Assembly (NCBI RefSeq): GCF_014698475.1
Contig: NZ_JACJTB010000005.1
Span: 175,953-239,952, forward strand
Length of the DNA: 64,000 nucleotides
Origin: Nostoc spongiaeforme FACHB-130
Lineage (GTDB): Bacteria > Cyanobacteriota > Cyanobacteriia > Cyanobacteriales > Nostocaceae
Direction of reading: 5' to 3'
Shown here piece after piece: positions 26,815 to 35,557 of this stretch; position 1 is the stretch's first letter; the number at the start of each line of letters is the position of its first letter. The position numbers were made by a program, and so were the translations under genes. The notes under the pieces are model-generated. The model was not told the origin of the DNA, made no database searches, and saw only the letters and a list, made by a program, of their open reading frames with translations.

Positions 26815-28128
26815 ATGATTATTATTGATAATGCTTTAAAAGCTCGTGCTGCTGCTGGGAATCCCATCAAAGTGGGAATGATTGGTGCTGGCTTTATGGG
26901 GCGAGGAATTGCTAATCAAATTATTAATTCTGTTCCGGGAATGGAGTTAGTTGCTATTTTCAACCGCAGTATTGATGGAGCCAAAAGAGCTTATACAGAA
27001 GCTGGGATTGCAGATGTGCAAGTTGTGAACACTGCGAGCGATTTAGAAGATGCGATCGCCAGTGGCAAATATGCAATCACCGACGATGCTAAAATCATCT
27101 GTCAAGCCGAAAGCATTGAAGCAATTATTGAAGTGACTGGCGCAGTCGAATTTGGCGCTCATATCGTTATGGAAGCGATCGCCCATCGCAAGCATGTCAT
27201 TATGATGAACGCTGAACTTGATGGTACTGTCGGCCCCATCCTGAAAGTTTACGCTGACAAAGCAGGCGTTATCCTCAGTGCTTGCGATGGCGACCAGCCA
27301 GGGGTAGAAATGAATTTGTACCGCTTTGTTCAAAGCATTGGTTTAACACCATTACTGTGCGGTAACATCAAAGGCTTGCAAGACCCCTATCGCAACCCCA
27401 CCACCCAAGAAGGCTTTGCTAAACGTTGGGGACAAAAAGCCCACATGGTAACAAGCTTTGCTGATGGGAGCAAAATTTCTTTTGAGCAGGCGATCGTGGC
27501 TAATGCAACCGGGATGCAAGTCGCCAAACGGGGAATGCTGGGCTATGACTTCACAGGTCATGTTGATGAAATGACCAATATGTACGACATTGATCAACTC
27601 AAAGAACTCGGCGGTATCGTCGATTATGTAGTTGGTGCTAAACCCGGCCCCGGTGTATTTGTCTTCGCTACCCACGACGACCCCAAACAACGCCATTACC
27701 TCAACCTCTACAAATTAGGTGAAGGGCCTCTCTATAGCTTCTATACTCCTTATCACCTTTGTCATTTTGAAGTTCCCTTATCAGTGGCTCGTGCTGTCTT
27801 ATTCCACGATGCAGTCATGGCTCCAATTGGTAAACCAATGGTCGATGTAGTCACAACGGCCAAAATCGATTTGAAAGCTGGCGAAACTCTCGATGGTATT
27901 GGTTACTATATGACCTACGGCCAATGTGAAAATTCACCCATTGTTCAAGCACAAAAACTCTTACCAATGGGTCTAGCTGAAGGCTGTCGCTTAAAACGAG
28001 ATATTCCCCGCGATCAAGTGCTGACTTATGACGATGTAGAGCTACCCGAAGGTAGACTTTGTGACCAATTACGCGCAGAACAAAATGCTTATTTTGCTTC
28101 TGAAAAAGTTCTCGTAGCTATTGGGTAA
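26815..28128 (+). CDS. NAD(P)-dependent oxidoreductase with SAF domain
   Basis: 437 residues. The Rossmann motif VGMIGAGFMGRGIANQI lies near residue 20, followed by a homoserine-dehydrogenase-like catalytic part (EVTGAVEFGAHIVMEAIAHRKHVIMMNAELDGTVG) and a C-terminal SAF domain near residues 350-425 (DLKAGETLDGIGYYM ... RLKRDIPRDQVLTYDDVEL). Proteins of this type occur beside RfbF, SDR and RmlC-like genes in several bacterial polysaccharide clusters; the reaction is not established to my knowledge. Probably the last sugar-modifying step of the CDP-sugar route in this island. Confidence 0.85.
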   Translation: MIIIDNALKARAAAGNPIKVGMIGAGFMGRGIANQIINSVPGMELVAIFNRSIDGAKRAYTEAGIADVQVVNTASDLEDAIASGKYAITDDAKIICQAESIEAIIEVTGAVEFGAHIVMEAIAHRKHVIMMNAELDGTVGPILKVYADKAGVILSACDGDQPGVEMNLYRFVQSIGLTPLLCGNIKGLQDPYRNPTTQEGFAKRWGQKAHMVTSFADGSKISFEQAIVANATGMQVAKRGMLGYDFTGHVDEMTNMYDIDQLKELGGIVDYVVGAKPGPGVFVFATHDDPKQRHYLNLYKLGEGPLYSFYTPYHLCHFEVPLSVARAVLFHDAVMAPIGKPMVDVVTTAKIDLKAGETLDGIGYYMTYGQCENSPIVQAQKLLPMGLAEGCRLKRDIPRDQVLTYDDVELPEGRLCDQLRAEQNAYFASEKVLVAIG

Positions 28129-28159
28129 TCCCATTTTGGATTTTAGATTGTAGAAGTGA

Positions 28160-28187
28160 GTAGAGACGTTGTATACAACGTCTCTAC
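28160..28187. repeat. 28-base perfect palindromic repeat
   Basis: GTAGAGACGTTGTA followed immediately by its reverse complement, 32 bases after the oxidoreductase stop. It is a familiar repeat motif of Nostoc/Anabaena spacers and may terminate the upstream transcript, although no T-run follows. Confidence 0.75.
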
Positions 28188-28293
28188 AATAAATCTATTT
28201 CTCACAATCATTATTCAATTTGGTGTAAGATTTGGCTTTATCTAATTCTGACTCCTGAGTTTTGACATTTAATTTAATCATTCGTGAACAACC

Positions 28294-28326
28294 AGATCCC
28301 CGACTTCTTTAAGAAGTCGGGGATCT
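28294..28326. repeat. Palindromic repeat, GACTTCTT family
   Basis: AGATCCCCGACTTCTT, one T, then the exact reverse complement: a 16-base stem. Near-identical copies are at 42325-42353 and 43745-43777. Confidence 0.8.
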
Positions 28327-28581
28327 GAGTCTAGCAATTTTTACAATTTTGTTTTTATTCTATATCTAAAGAAATATTTTTACTGAATAATGAATTTTGA
28401 TCAGAAGTAACTATTATAAATAATCTAAGCAACTAAAAAAATCAGATAAATATTGCCAAAAAGTATTCTAGTAAACCAATAAATTAGTTATGAAATTTTA
28501 TAGTGCTAAACACTAAAGTTTTAGCAGTAATTGGCTAAATTACTTGTCTCGTCAAAATTGGTAGCAGGTTGAATAAAATTT

Positions 28582-29670
28582 ATGAAAATTGCTCTTGTCC
28601 ATGATTATTTAACACAGCGTGGAGGGGCAGAGCGCGTATTTGAATTATTATGTAGGCGCTACCCCACAGCCGATGTTTTTACTTCTTTGTATGACCCACA
28701 AAAAACTATTGATTTAGGTGAGCGGATAGTCAATACAACTTTTTTACAAAAAATTCCGGGTGCAGCCAAATATTTTAGAATGATGGCACCATTTTACTTT
28801 CCAGCTTTTCGAGCTTTGGATTTGCAAGACTACGATTTAATTATTAGCAGTAGCACAAGTTTTGCCAAAGCTGTACGCAAAAGACCTGATGCTCATCATG
28901 TGTGTTTTTGTCATAATGTCACTCGTTTTTTGTGGGATACAGAAACATATTTACGCGAGTATGGAGATTATCGATATTTCGCACCGTTAATTGAAAGAAT
29001 TTTCCAACTGATGCGGCAAGTAGACCTGAAATATGCTCAGGAACCAGACTTGTATATTGCTAATTCCAGCGTTGTTGCCAAAAGAATTCAACAGATTTAC
29101 AGTAAACCAGCAATTGTAGTTAACTATCCAATTGATACCAGTAAATTTGTTTATTCTGATACCAAAGAAGATTATTATTTAGCATCTGCACGGATGATCA
29201 GTTATAAGCGGCTAGATATAATCGTCGAAGCTTTTAATTGGTTGGGGTGGCGATTATTAATCTCAGGTGACGGCCCAGAACAAGCACGCCTCAAAGCCAA
29301 GGCATTAAATAATATTGAATTTTTAGGTCATGTTAGCGATCGCCAACGTAAAGATTTGTTTGCAAAAGCCAAATCAGTGATTGTTGCAGCCTTAGAAGAT
29401 TATGGATTAGTTCCTGTAGAAGCTAATGCTAGTGGTACACCAGTTATTGCTTATGGCGCTGGTGGTGTTTTAGATACCCAAATTCACGGCGAAACTGGAG
29501 TCTTTTTTAAACGACAATCACCAGACTCTCTACAAGCTGCATTACTAGAGTCCGGACGCATCACTTGGAATTATGAAAATATTCGTAATCATGCAGTGAA
29601 CAATTTTTCAGAACCAGTATTTTTTAGGAAGGTTGAGCAACTTATTGATCAAACTTGTATAACTCATTAA
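28582..29670 (+). CDS. Family-4 (GT-B) glycosyltransferase
   Basis: 362 residues. The N-terminus MKIALVHDYLTQRGGAERVFELL is typical of GT4; the C-terminal Rossmann half carries the donor-site pattern ALEDYGLVPVEANASGTPVIAYGAGGVLDT (E-x7-E). These retaining enzymes often act as mannosyl- or galactosyltransferases; the middle block HHVCFCHNVTRFLWDTETYLREYG resembles mannosyltransferases of the WbaZ/MtfB type. It lies 57 bases before the Wzc-like gene, in the position of alr2832 of the Anabaena HEP island (from memory). Confidence 0.9.
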   Translation: MKIALVHDYLTQRGGAERVFELLCRRYPTADVFTSLYDPQKTIDLGERIVNTTFLQKIPGAAKYFRMMAPFYFPAFRALDLQDYDLIISSSTSFAKAVRKRPDAHHVCFCHNVTRFLWDTETYLREYGDYRYFAPLIERIFQLMRQVDLKYAQEPDLYIANSSVVAKRIQQIYSKPAIVVNYPIDTSKFVYSDTKEDYYLASARMISYKRLDIIVEAFNWLGWRLLISGDGPEQARLKAKALNNIEFLGHVSDRQRKDLFAKAKSVIVAALEDYGLVPVEANASGTPVIAYGAGGVLDTQIHGETGVFFKRQSPDSLQAALLESGRITWNYENIRNHAVNNFSEPVFFRKVEQLIDQTCITH

Positions 29671-29727
29671 TTATTCATCTGGCTTGTTAGTTGTTCGTGT
29701 AGCGTCTCGCAGAGAAGGATAATAAAA

Positions 29728-31956
29728 GTGGTTCAAACTAGTCTTAATCCCAGTGTAAATATAGTTACTGATACAGAGCCGGGTTATGGACAAATATTAG
29801 CAGTTTTTATTCGCAGGTTTCCTTGGTTTGTCGCAGTATTCGTAGCTTCAATTGCGATGGCAGCAATTATTACTGCTAAAACTAAACCTACTTACAAAAG
29901 CTCAATGCAACTGTTAGTAGAACCTAACTATCAAGGTAAACAAGAAGCAGGTGGAGTCGAAAATCAGTTTACTGAATCAAATGTAGAGATAGACACAGGG
30001 ACTCAGCTAAATCTCATGCAGAGTTCAGGGCTGATTCAAAAGGCAGTGGATAAACTGCGTAAAGAATACCCAGACATAACTGTAGGTGAGATTAAAGGCG
30101 CTTTAGCTTTAAATCAACTCAAAACCAAAGAAGATAATATCGCCACCAAAATTTTCCAAGTAGACTACACCGACAGAGACCCCATCAAAACCCAAAAAGT
30201 TTTAACTGCTGTTCGGGAAGTTTATGTGGAATACAACAAACAACAACAAGATTCTCGGCTGCAAAAAGGTCTACAAGTTATCCGGGAACAGTTGAGTAAG
30301 GCCAGTGAAGAAGTCAATGCGGCTGAGTCTAACCTCCAAAGATTTCGTCGTAACCAAAATTTAATCGACCCGGTGGCTCAAGCCAAAGCCTTGGAAGATG
30401 CACTGAATAATGTTGAGCAAGAACGTCGTACAACTCGCGCTCAATATCAAGAGGCGATAGCACGACAGAAATCTTTAGAAGAACAATTGAACCGTTCTCC
30501 TCAAAATGCCCTCGTTGCTTCCCGGTTGAGCCAATCTACACGTTACCAAGGCTTACTCAACGAAATTCAAAAAACAGAATTAGCTTTAGCTCAAGAACGT
30601 TTGCGCTTCACTGATGAAACTCCCAATGTGCAGAAGCTACAAGAGCAGTTAGGTAGTCAAAAAGCATTATTAGAACAAGAAGTAGGTAGAACTTTAGGCG
30701 GAAGATCATCTGGTGTAGTTGGTTCTAGAGACTCGTTGTTAGAACAAGGACAGTTTGGCCAAATTGATTTGAACTTGGCGAGTGAACTAGTTGAAACTCA
30801 AACAACAATAGTTGCATTGAGCGCCCGTGACCAAACTTTGGCACAAAAAGAAACTCAATTACGTTTTGAAATCAAACGCTTCCCGCCTTTGTTGGCTTAT
30901 TACAATCGCATCCAACCACAGTTGCAATTTAGCCGTGAAAGATTTGAGCAGTTGTTAAGAGCCGAACAACAACTGCGCCAAGAATTAGCCAAAGGTGGAT
31001 TTAATTGGGAAGTCGTAGAAGAACCCCATGTTGGTGTGCAGTTAGGCCCCAACTTGCAACAAAACCTTTTATTAGGTGCTGTGGTGGGGTTAATGTTGGG
31101 TGGAATTGCCACTTTCTTACGTGAGGCTTCTGATGATGCGGTACATACAACGGCTGAGTTAGAAAAGCAAGTTGCTTTACCTTTGTTGGGAACAACACCA
31201 AAATTACCACCCGCCAAAGCCAGAGATTCAATTATTAAGTTACCTTTTGGGAAGCCGGAAACCCCTGCACCTTGGACAATTCAGGTGTTACAGTCGCCTC
31301 CACGTTGGGAATCTCTGGACTTAATTTACAAAAACATTGAACTGCTCAATACTGTATCTACTTTGAAGTCTTTGATGATTACTTCGGCTTTACCTGATGA
31401 AGCTAAATCAGGTATGGCTTTGGGTTTGGCGATGAGTGCGGCTCGCTTACACAAACGGGTGTTGTTGATTGATGCAAACTTACGCAATCCCAGTCTGCAC
31501 GAACAGCTAAATCTACCTAATGAGCAAGGACTTTCGACTTTACTGGGTAGCGAGATTACTTTACCGAATCAGATTGGCATTCAGTCTTTAGGTTCAGCTT
31601 ATATTGATATTTTGACGGCTGGGCCGAAACCGACTGATCCCGCCCATTTGTTGAGTTCTCCGCGCATGATGCAATTGATGAGAACCTTTGAAGAAAATTA
31701 TGATTTGGTACTGATAGACGCGCCGCCTGTATTGGGTTTGGTAGATGCAATGTTAACAGCGTCGTCCTGTCGGAGTGTGGTGTTAGTGGCTAGTATGGGT
31801 GTGGTGACTCGTAATCAACTTGCTCAAGCTACAGGAATGTTGAGCAAGTTAAATCTAATTGGGGTGGTGGCTAATGGCGTTTCTAGCTCAGATAGCAGTT
31901 TTGTCCATTATCCCAAGGAATACCGTTTGGCTTTGAAACAAGCGGTAGAAAAATAG
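29728..31956 (+). CDS. Wzc-like polysaccharide copolymerase with degenerate BY-kinase domain
   Basis: 742 residues. A Wzz-type chain-length domain has membrane helices near residues 30-50 and 445-465, with a long periplasmic coiled coil between (QEQLGSQKALLEQEVGR). A cytoplasmic P-loop domain follows. It is changed from a normal BY-kinase: the Walker A reads ALPDEAKSG instead of PGEGKST (about residues 555-563), the second Asp of Walker A' is Asn (LLIDANLRNPS), and there is no C-terminal tyrosine cluster; only Walker B (LVLIDAPPVLG) is normal. It probably controls polymerisation or export of the envelope polysaccharide but may not be a kinase. GTG start after AGAAGG. Confidence 0.9.
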   Translation: MVQTSLNPSVNIVTDTEPGYGQILAVFIRRFPWFVAVFVASIAMAAIITAKTKPTYKSSMQLLVEPNYQGKQEAGGVENQFTESNVEIDTGTQLNLMQSSGLIQKAVDKLRKEYPDITVGEIKGALALNQLKTKEDNIATKIFQVDYTDRDPIKTQKVLTAVREVYVEYNKQQQDSRLQKGLQVIREQLSKASEEVNAAESNLQRFRRNQNLIDPVAQAKALEDALNNVEQERRTTRAQYQEAIARQKSLEEQLNRSPQNALVASRLSQSTRYQGLLNEIQKTELALAQERLRFTDETPNVQKLQEQLGSQKALLEQEVGRTLGGRSSGVVGSRDSLLEQGQFGQIDLNLASELVETQTTIVALSARDQTLAQKETQLRFEIKRFPPLLAYYNRIQPQLQFSRERFEQLLRAEQQLRQELAKGGFNWEVVEEPHVGVQLGPNLQQNLLLGAVVGLMLGGIATFLREASDDAVHTTAELEKQVALPLLGTTPKLPPAKARDSIIKLPFGKPETPAPWTIQVLQSPPRWESLDLIYKNIELLNTVSTLKSLMITSALPDEAKSGMALGLAMSAARLHKRVLLIDANLRNPSLHEQLNLPNEQGLSTLLGSEITLPNQIGIQSLGSAYIDILTAGPKPTDPAHLLSSPRMMQLMRTFEENYDLVLIDAPPVLGLVDAMLTASSCRSVVLVASMGVVTRNQLAQATGMLSKLNLIGVVANGVSSSDSSFVHYPKEYRLALKQAVEK

Positions 31957-31976
31957 TACAACTTAGAAGTTTATAG

Positions 31977-32022
31977 ATATGTGCGATCGCTCTTGGGGAG
32001 GATGCGATCGCACATATTTTTT
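31977..32022 (+). terminator. Intrinsic terminator after the Wzc-like gene
   Basis: ATATGTGCGATCGC pairs perfectly with GCGATCGCACATAT across a 13-base loop, and six T follow (32017-32022). Both arms contain a HIP1 octamer. It lies 20 bases after the stop and separates the first part of the island from hepC. Confidence 0.88.
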
Positions 32023-32608
32023 GTGTCCTAGAAAAAATAGATCCCCAATTTATTCAAGAAGTCGAGTATCTGAATTTTTTATTTTTAATGTCTTAATTAA
32101 ACATTTTTGTTGTCAAAATTAAATCCAATTTACTAAGTAAAACATCAGTATATTTATCTCAGCTTTATAATTATGATGATTAAGTCTAATGATTTTAAAG
32201 ACTAAATAAAGAATTTACTTCCGCATATAGTCAATTCTACAGACTCTTATATCCTAGAGATTAAAGCCCCTTCCAAGCAGCTAAAAGACAATAGTGGACT
32301 AGTTTTTCTCGACTGAGAAAATCAACAACTAAGGTAGATAAAGTTCAACATAGTTCTCATCCATAACGTAAAAGAATATTGGATGATTTGCCTCTACATC
32401 TATCCAATATTTCTTTTACTCACAAAATACCAAGTTTACCTGCAAGCTTTCCTAAATATTGATTGCTATCTACCTAATTATTATCTTTGTATTTTCTCTA
32501 TCTTCAGAGCAGTAAAATTCTGCAAAATTGAGCTTTGAAGGAATATTTTTGTCATCAGTCATCTACTAATTTTGAGAGCAAGACAAGATTCAGATCAAAG
32601 TCTTTGGC
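32023..32608. other. 586-base region upstream of hepC
   Basis: AT-rich, without a supported ORF. A decayed GACTTCTT-family repeat lies at 32041-32071. The hepC promoter must lie here because a strong terminator precedes it. In Anabaena 7120 hepC/hepA expression depends on heterocyst regulators; no binding consensus could be picked out by eye. Confidence 0.5.
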
Positions 32609-33415
32609 ATGAATCGCCTTCGAGATCAGCAACTTACTATCGTACTAATCCAAAGACACATGACTAGCTCATTAGTTCGTACTCCACAGACTTTTGATAG
32701 TGTAACTCCACAACCTACAACTGAACTTACCCCATACTGCACACTACAATGGCGGCGGGATAAATTGTTAGTGAAATCTCCCGGTAAATTTAAACAGCCA
32801 TATTTGCCAGCTTTAGAAAACCAGGAATTATTAATCGATTGCTTAAAACATTCGCCTGTAAATTTGGTGAGCGTAGATCCTACAATTGGTGAGACTTGGG
32901 TAAAGTTTTGGGCAGATGCTTGTAAAAAATCCCATAAGCCCATATTTATTTACGGATCTTCAGAAAATTTACTGTTTAAACAAAATAGTAAACCTTGGGG
33001 ATGGTTTCTACGACTGATTGATTGGATAGCAGCTTTATTTCTGCTGCTATTACTAAGTCCAGCCATCCTGGGATTAGTGCTGTTGTTGCAAATTACTTCA
33101 CCTGACTCTCTATTTTCTACTGAGTGGTATGTAGGAGAACGAGGTAGACTTTTCCAAGCTATTAAGTTCTCCACTACAAGCAAACCTAAGCTTACACCCT
33201 TAATTCGTTGGATACGTAAATCTGGTCTTGAAAACTTACCACAGTTATTCAATGTACTGCGGGGTGATATGGGTTTGATTGGGTCTCGTTATTTGACTTT
33301 ATCAACAGCAATAAGATTAAGTTCAGAAGCGCAAATTTCCCTGAATCAATTACCTGTGATTACAAAATCTTGGTCAGTCCAGGCAGAATCAAACTTAATA
33401 ATTCATAATTCATAA
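32609..33415 (+). CDS. hepC: HepC, sugar-transferase-like protein of heterocyst envelope polysaccharide
   Basis: 268 residues. The C-terminal half has the bacterial sugar transferase (PglC/WbaP) layout: one hydrophobic segment (LIDWIAALFLLLLLSPAILGLVLLL, near residue 135), VGERGRLFQAIKFST in place of the usual RVG...KFRTM, and LENLPQLFNVLRGDMGLIGSR near residue 207. The catalytic Asp-Glu pair of SLDELPQL reads Glu-Asn here. The normal role is to place the first sugar phosphate on undecaprenyl phosphate. ATG at 32609 or 32660 (MTSSLVRTPQ) could be the start. The last codons (LIIHNS) and stop fall in a TTCATAA-type tandem repeat. hepC lies directly before hepA, as in Anabaena 7120. Confidence 0.8.
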   Translation: MNRLRDQQLTIVLIQRHMTSSLVRTPQTFDSVTPQPTTELTPYCTLQWRRDKLLVKSPGKFKQPYLPALENQELLIDCLKHSPVNLVSVDPTIGETWVKFWADACKKSHKPIFIYGSSENLLFKQNSKPWGWFLRLIDWIAALFLLLLLSPAILGLVLLLQITSPDSLFSTEWYVGERGRLFQAIKFSTTSKPKLTPLIRWIRKSGLENLPQLFNVLRGDMGLIGSRYLTLSTAIRLSSEAQISLNQLPVITKSWSVQAESNLIIHNS

Positions 33416-33565
33416 TTATTAACTGCCGTCTTCTCTATCTAGCTAACAACCTCTACAAACAATGCGGTAATTGATCACATCATTTGCCGCATTTAGGCTA
33501 AAGCTAAATCTTATAGAGCATCTGTAGCCATCTGTAGGAATTAGAAACCATTTATTCGCAAACTC

Positions 33566-35416
33566 ATGCTTGTTAAACTAACCAAACAATTAAATAATTT
33601 ATTTAAAGCTACTACATTTTGGCAAAATAACTATTTAATATTGCGAGAATTTAAACATTTCCGCAAGGTTGCTATATTTGCTTTAGTATTTTCCTTTTTA
33701 GCGGCAACATTTGAAGGTTTTAGTATTGGTTTTTTGCTTTCATTTTTGCAAAATTTAACTGACCCCAATGCGAAACCAATTCAAACTGGTGTCGAATGGT
33801 TTGATACTTGGATTTTAGCTGCTAATAGTTCGGCAATTAATCGGTTATATCGGATATCTTTACTGATTTTACTCAGTACTTGGTTTCGGGCTGGTTTTAA
33901 TTATTTAGCGCAAGTCTATACAGAAAGTACTCAGCTATATTTAGCCGATCGCCTGCGGAAACAGATTTTTGAACAGTTACAAAGTTTGCCCCTCAGTTAC
34001 TTCGCAAAAACTCGCTCTGGGGAACTGATCAATACAATTACAACAGAAATTGAGCGCATCAAACAGTGGTTTAGTGGTGCAGCATTTTTAATGACCAGAA
34101 CTATCACCGCTACCGTCTATTTTATATCGATGTTTTTGTTATCATGGCAGTTATCGATTGCATCTTTATTACTATTTACTTTGGCTGGTGTCGGGTTATC
34201 AACTCTTAATGCGCGTGCGAGGGAAAGTAGTTTTAGTACTTCTATTGCTAACGGTCATTTTACTTCCACCGCTATAGAATTTATTAATGGGATTCGTACA
34301 GTTCAGGCATTTGGGACGCAAAATTTTGAACGTCAGCGTTTTTATCAGGCTAGTGATAATGTACTCAAGAGTTCCAAAAAAGTTATCTTAATTTGGGCGC
34401 TGGTGAGACCATTAGCAGAAAGTATCGCTAGTACAATTCTCATCGGAATGATTATTTTTGCCTTTACAGTATTTGTGGTTAATGGCACACTGCAAGTTGC
34501 GTCTTTATTAACATTTTTCTTTGTGTTGTTTCGAGTAGTGCCGATTGTGCAAGATATTAATGGTACGAGAGCGCATTTGAGTACTTTAGCAGGTGCAGCC
34601 GACAATATTAAAGATTTAGTGAGGACTGATGATAAAACCTATGTACACAATGGCAAACTGCAATTTCTTGGGTTAAAACATTCAATTGATGTTGTTTCTG
34701 TAGATTTTGGTTATGACCCCAATCATTTAGTATTAAATAATGTCACCCTCAGTATTGAAAAAGGCAAAACCACAGCCTTAGTAGGAGCCACTGGTGCAGG
34801 TAAAAGTACATTAATTGATTTAATTCCGAGATTTTACGACCCCACAGAAGGTCATGTGATGATTGATGGAGTTGATATTCAAAGATTTGATATCAATTCA
34901 CTGCGAAATAAAATTGCCGTCGTCAGTCAAGATACATTCATTTTCAATACTTCTGTTTGGCAAAATATTGCTTATGGCACAACAGGCGCTACAGCCGCAG
35001 ATATTCGAGAAGCTGCACGGTTAGCCAACGCTGTAGAATTTATTGAAGAAATGCCAGAAGGCTTTGACACCAAATTAGGAGATAGAGGCGTAAGATTATC
35101 TGGAGGACAACGCCAACGAATTGCGATCGCGCGGGCTTTGTTACGTGACCCAGAAATTTTGATATTAGATGAAGCTACCAGCGCACTCGATTCTGTCACT
35201 GAACGCTTGATTCAAGAATCCATCGAAAAACTATCTGTAGGTCGGACAGTAATTGCGATCGCTCATCGTCTTTCTACTATCGCCAACGCCGATAAAGTTG
35301 TTGTTTTAGAACAAGGACGCATCGTCGAACAAGGCAAATATCAAGAACTCCTAGAGCTAAAAGGTAAGCTTTGGGAATATCACAAAACTCAGTACGAAAT
35401 GGGACAAGCAGGGTAA
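33566..35416 (+). CDS. hepA: HepA, ABC exporter of heterocyst envelope polysaccharide
   Basis: 616 residues, a half-size type IV (MsbA/PglK-like) ABC exporter with six membrane helices in residues 30-330 and an ATPase domain from about 375. Motifs are intact: Walker A GATGAGKST, Q-loop SQDTFIF, signature RLSGGQRQRIAIARALL, Walker B ILILDEATSALD and H-loop AIAHRLST. HepA (HetA) of Anabaena is needed for the heterocyst polysaccharide layer; the length and the hepC neighbour fit. It may flip lipid-linked repeat units or export polymer. It lies 150 bases after hepC and is followed by a 40-base perfect palindrome. Confidence 0.92.
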   Translation: MLVKLTKQLNNLFKATTFWQNNYLILREFKHFRKVAIFALVFSFLAATFEGFSIGFLLSFLQNLTDPNAKPIQTGVEWFDTWILAANSSAINRLYRISLLILLSTWFRAGFNYLAQVYTESTQLYLADRLRKQIFEQLQSLPLSYFAKTRSGELINTITTEIERIKQWFSGAAFLMTRTITATVYFISMFLLSWQLSIASLLLFTLAGVGLSTLNARARESSFSTSIANGHFTSTAIEFINGIRTVQAFGTQNFERQRFYQASDNVLKSSKKVILIWALVRPLAESIASTILIGMIIFAFTVFVVNGTLQVASLLTFFFVLFRVVPIVQDINGTRAHLSTLAGAADNIKDLVRTDDKTYVHNGKLQFLGLKHSIDVVSVDFGYDPNHLVLNNVTLSIEKGKTTALVGATGAGKSTLIDLIPRFYDPTEGHVMIDGVDIQRFDINSLRNKIAVVSQDTFIFNTSVWQNIAYGTTGATAADIREAARLANAVEFIEEMPEGFDTKLGDRGVRLSGGQRQRIAIARALLRDPEILILDEATSALDSVTERLIQESIEKLSVGRTVIAIAHRLSTIANADKVVVLEQGRIVEQGKYQELLELKGKLWEYHKTQYEMGQAG

Positions 35417-35421
35417 AAAGT

Positions 35422-35461
35422 GTGAAGTATGAAGTATGAAATTTCATACTTCATACTTCAC
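35422..35461. repeat. 40-base perfect palindrome of heptamer repeats after hepA
   Basis: GTGAAGTATGAAGTATGAAA is followed immediately by its exact reverse complement. Each arm is made of TATGAAG heptamers, so two tandem repeat arrays meet head to head. It begins five bases after the hepA stop and can form a 3' hairpin of about 18 pairs; no clear T-run follows. Confidence 0.85.
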
Positions 35462-35557
35462 TATTCTCGCTCTGATTTTTCAACGAGAAATTTTATCTGC
35501 GTGCATCCGCGTTTATCTGCGGTTAATTATTTTTCTCATATTTTCGAGGTAAATTAA

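Larger units (their letters stand above)
28129..28581. other. 453-base intergenic region with two perfect palindromes
   Basis: Contains GTAGAGACGTTG joined to its complement (28160-28187, a 28-base perfect palindrome) and the GACTTCTT-family hairpin at 28294-28326. The rest is AT-rich, with no ORF. It divides the sugar-precursor genes from the assembly genes, so a promoter for the latter may lie in the last 200 bases; no consensus was recognised. Confidence 0.6.
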
